A stretch of 14,408 bases of DNA, from the NCBI GenBank assembly GCA_016931365.1, contig JAFGEY010000092.1:1-14408 (forward strand), read 5' to 3'. This DNA is from Anaerolineae bacterium. Lineage in GTDB: Bacteria; Chloroflexota; Anaerolineae; JAFGEY01. This document shows positions 13,624 through 14,408 of the stretch, piece by piece. Numbering within the stretch: the first letter of the stretch is position 1; every line of letters starts with the position of its first letter. Both the position numbers and the translations under genes were made by a program. A model generated the notes under the pieces. It saw only the letters and a list, made by a program, of their open reading frames with translations. It was not told the origin of the DNA and made no database searches.

Positions 13624-14408
13624 ATGTTGTACCAATTATATCGTAGGAAAATTTCATGTCTCACCATCTGTGTGCTTTTTGCTTTGATAGGTAGCCTGCT
13701 GCCAGCACAGATAGCACAGGCAGAGACCATCTGGTCGTGCAGCACTGGCGAACTCATTAACGCCATCAACGAGGCCAACGCCAACGGTGAGGCCGATACC
13801 ATCATGCTGGATGGCACATGCACCTATCTATTTACCAATGCTTATGCGGCCGACCCGGATGGTTATGGACCGGTCGCGTTGCCCCCCATTACCAGCGACA
13901 TTACCATCGAGGGCAATGGTGCGGTGCTTAACCGCAGTGGCAGCAATGTTTTTCGCTTTTTCTATGTGACCAGCGCTGGTAGCCTGACCCTGAAGAACCT
14001 GACTCTGACTAATGGGTTGGCGCAAGGCGGCAATGGTGGGCTTGCTCAATATGACGGCGGCGGTGGCGGCGCAGGCCTGGGTGGGGCTATCTTTAACCGT
14101 GGCACGCTCACCCTGGCCAGTGTCACCCTGACCAACAATACAGCCCAAGGTGGCAATGGGGGCGATGATACGTTAGCTTCTCCATCCGCCGCGGGTGGTG
14201 GTGGGATGGGCGGTAATGGTCAGAATGCCCCCGGTGGAAATCTTGGTGGCAGAGGCGGCGGCGTCAATGGTGGCGCCGGCGGTGTGGCCGGTGGCGTTAA
14301 TGGTGGCGCCGGCTGCGTGGGCGGCGGCGGCGGCGGCGGGGCCTTTAGTGGCACCTATGGTGACGGCGGCAACGGCGGCGTTGGCGGCGGCGGCGGCGGC
14401 GGCAACAC
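13624..14408 (+). CDS. Secreted right-handed beta-helix protein with glycine-rich, Pmp-like repeats (3' end outside window)
   Basis: Partial gene, open for 261 codons to the right edge. The start ATG 13624 has GGGAGG five bases upstream; an in-frame ATG at 13561 lacks a usable site. Residues 1-33 form a signal peptide: basic start with RRK, hydrophobic core, and a signal peptidase I site after AQA (33). Mature residues such as STGELINAINEANANGEADT (40-59) and ITSDITIEGNGAVLNR (88-103) are typical of large cell-surface beta-helix proteins. LTLKNLTLTNG, then GLGGAIFNRGTLTLASVTL and TNNTAQGG, match the GGAI and NNTA motifs of polymorphic membrane proteins. From about residue 177 the sequence is dominated by Gly and Asn, with an 11-codon tandem repeat and poly-Gly tracts. 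It is probably displayed on the surface or secreted, perhaps for adhesion or polysaccharide binding. Its function and anchor cannot be seen in this partial sequence. Confidence 0.85.
   Translation, partial: MLYQLYRRKISCLTICVLFALIGSLLPAQIAQAETIWSCSTGELINAINEANANGEADTIMLDGTCTYLFTNAYAADPDGYGPVALPPITSDITIEGNGAVLNRSGSNVFRFFYVTSAGSLTLKNLTLTNGLAQGGNGGLAQYDGGGGGAGLGGAIFNRGTLTLASVTLTNNTAQGGNGGDDTLASPSAAGGGGMGGNGQNAPGGNLGGRGGGVNGGAGGVAGGVNGGAGCVGGGGGGGAFSGTYGDGGNGGVGGGGGGGN
14260..14313 (+). repeat. Tandem repeat, 33-base period, in the glycine-rich region
   Basis: GGCGTCAATGGTGGCGCCGG at 14260-14279 recurs at 14293-14312 with one T/C difference. The 33-base period equals 11 codons (G-V-N-G-G-A-G pattern). 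GGC runs follow at 14320-14339 and near 14384-14403, encoding poly-Gly. The period preserves the reading frame. Confidence 0.8.

Noticed and set aside
1..14408. Search for CRISPR arrays, tRNA or rRNA genes, and complete insertion sequences.
   Set aside because: No regularly spaced repeats, cloverleaf-like sequence, rRNA stretch or intact transposase with terminal inverted repeats was seen by eye.

Overview
The window is GC-rich, densely packed bacterial DNA. It looks like a Chloroflexota genome of the Anaerolineae/Caldilineae kind. The grounds are the gene content, a secreted beta-helix protein with glycine-rich inserts, and GTAGGGG-ended palindromes between genes, which I recall from that group. 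This assignment is inference; no rRNA or other marker gene is present.

Layout. Left edge (1-471, plus): the end of an antitoxin gene and a complete RelE/ParE-type toxin. At 483-1463 (plus) is a short mannonate dehydratase (UxuA type), closed by a strong bidirectional terminator. Positions 1528-9708 are all on the minus strand. In transcription order they encode a galactonate dehydratase-like enolase-superfamily enzyme, a uroporphyrinogen decarboxylase-fold protein, an M20 dipeptidase-like metallopeptidase, a membrane hybrid histidine kinase with its own promoter, a YghZ-type aldo-keto reductase, and a TIM-barrel glycosidase-like protein of unknown function. A divergent promoter region (9709-9947) separates this block from a plus-strand Gfo/Idh/MocA oxidoreductase (9948-11039). 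That gene converges through a palindromic hairpin on a minus-strand GH127 beta-L-arabinofuranosidase (11083-13014). The 609 bases upstream of the GH127 gene are AT-richer. They hold two promoters facing opposite ways, hairpins, and a truncated N-terminal fragment of an integron-type tyrosine recombinase. The right edge (13624 onward, plus) is the start of an exported right-handed beta-helix protein with polymorphic-membrane-protein-like repeats and poly-glycine inserts.

How the genes fit together. GH127 releases L-arabinofuranose from plant arabinans or glycoproteins. The two dehydratases convert aldonic acids (mannonate, and probably galactonate) to 2-keto-3-deoxy acids. The Gfo/Idh protein and the aldo-keto reductase are NAD(P)-dependent sugar or polyol redox enzymes. 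Together they read as a plant-polysaccharide and sugar-acid utilisation island. No transporter, KDG kinase or KDG/KDPG aldolase lies inside the window, so the pathway must be completed elsewhere. The hybrid kinase may sense a related signal.

The least expected observations are: (1) three promoters sharing an almost identical extended -10 block; (2) two candidate leader-control regions, upstream of the GH127 and beta-helix genes; (3) a duplicated Cys motif in both PAS domains of the kinase; and (4) the recombinase remnant. I did not find a clear new defence or mobile system. All family calls come from reading motifs by eye; no database search was run.
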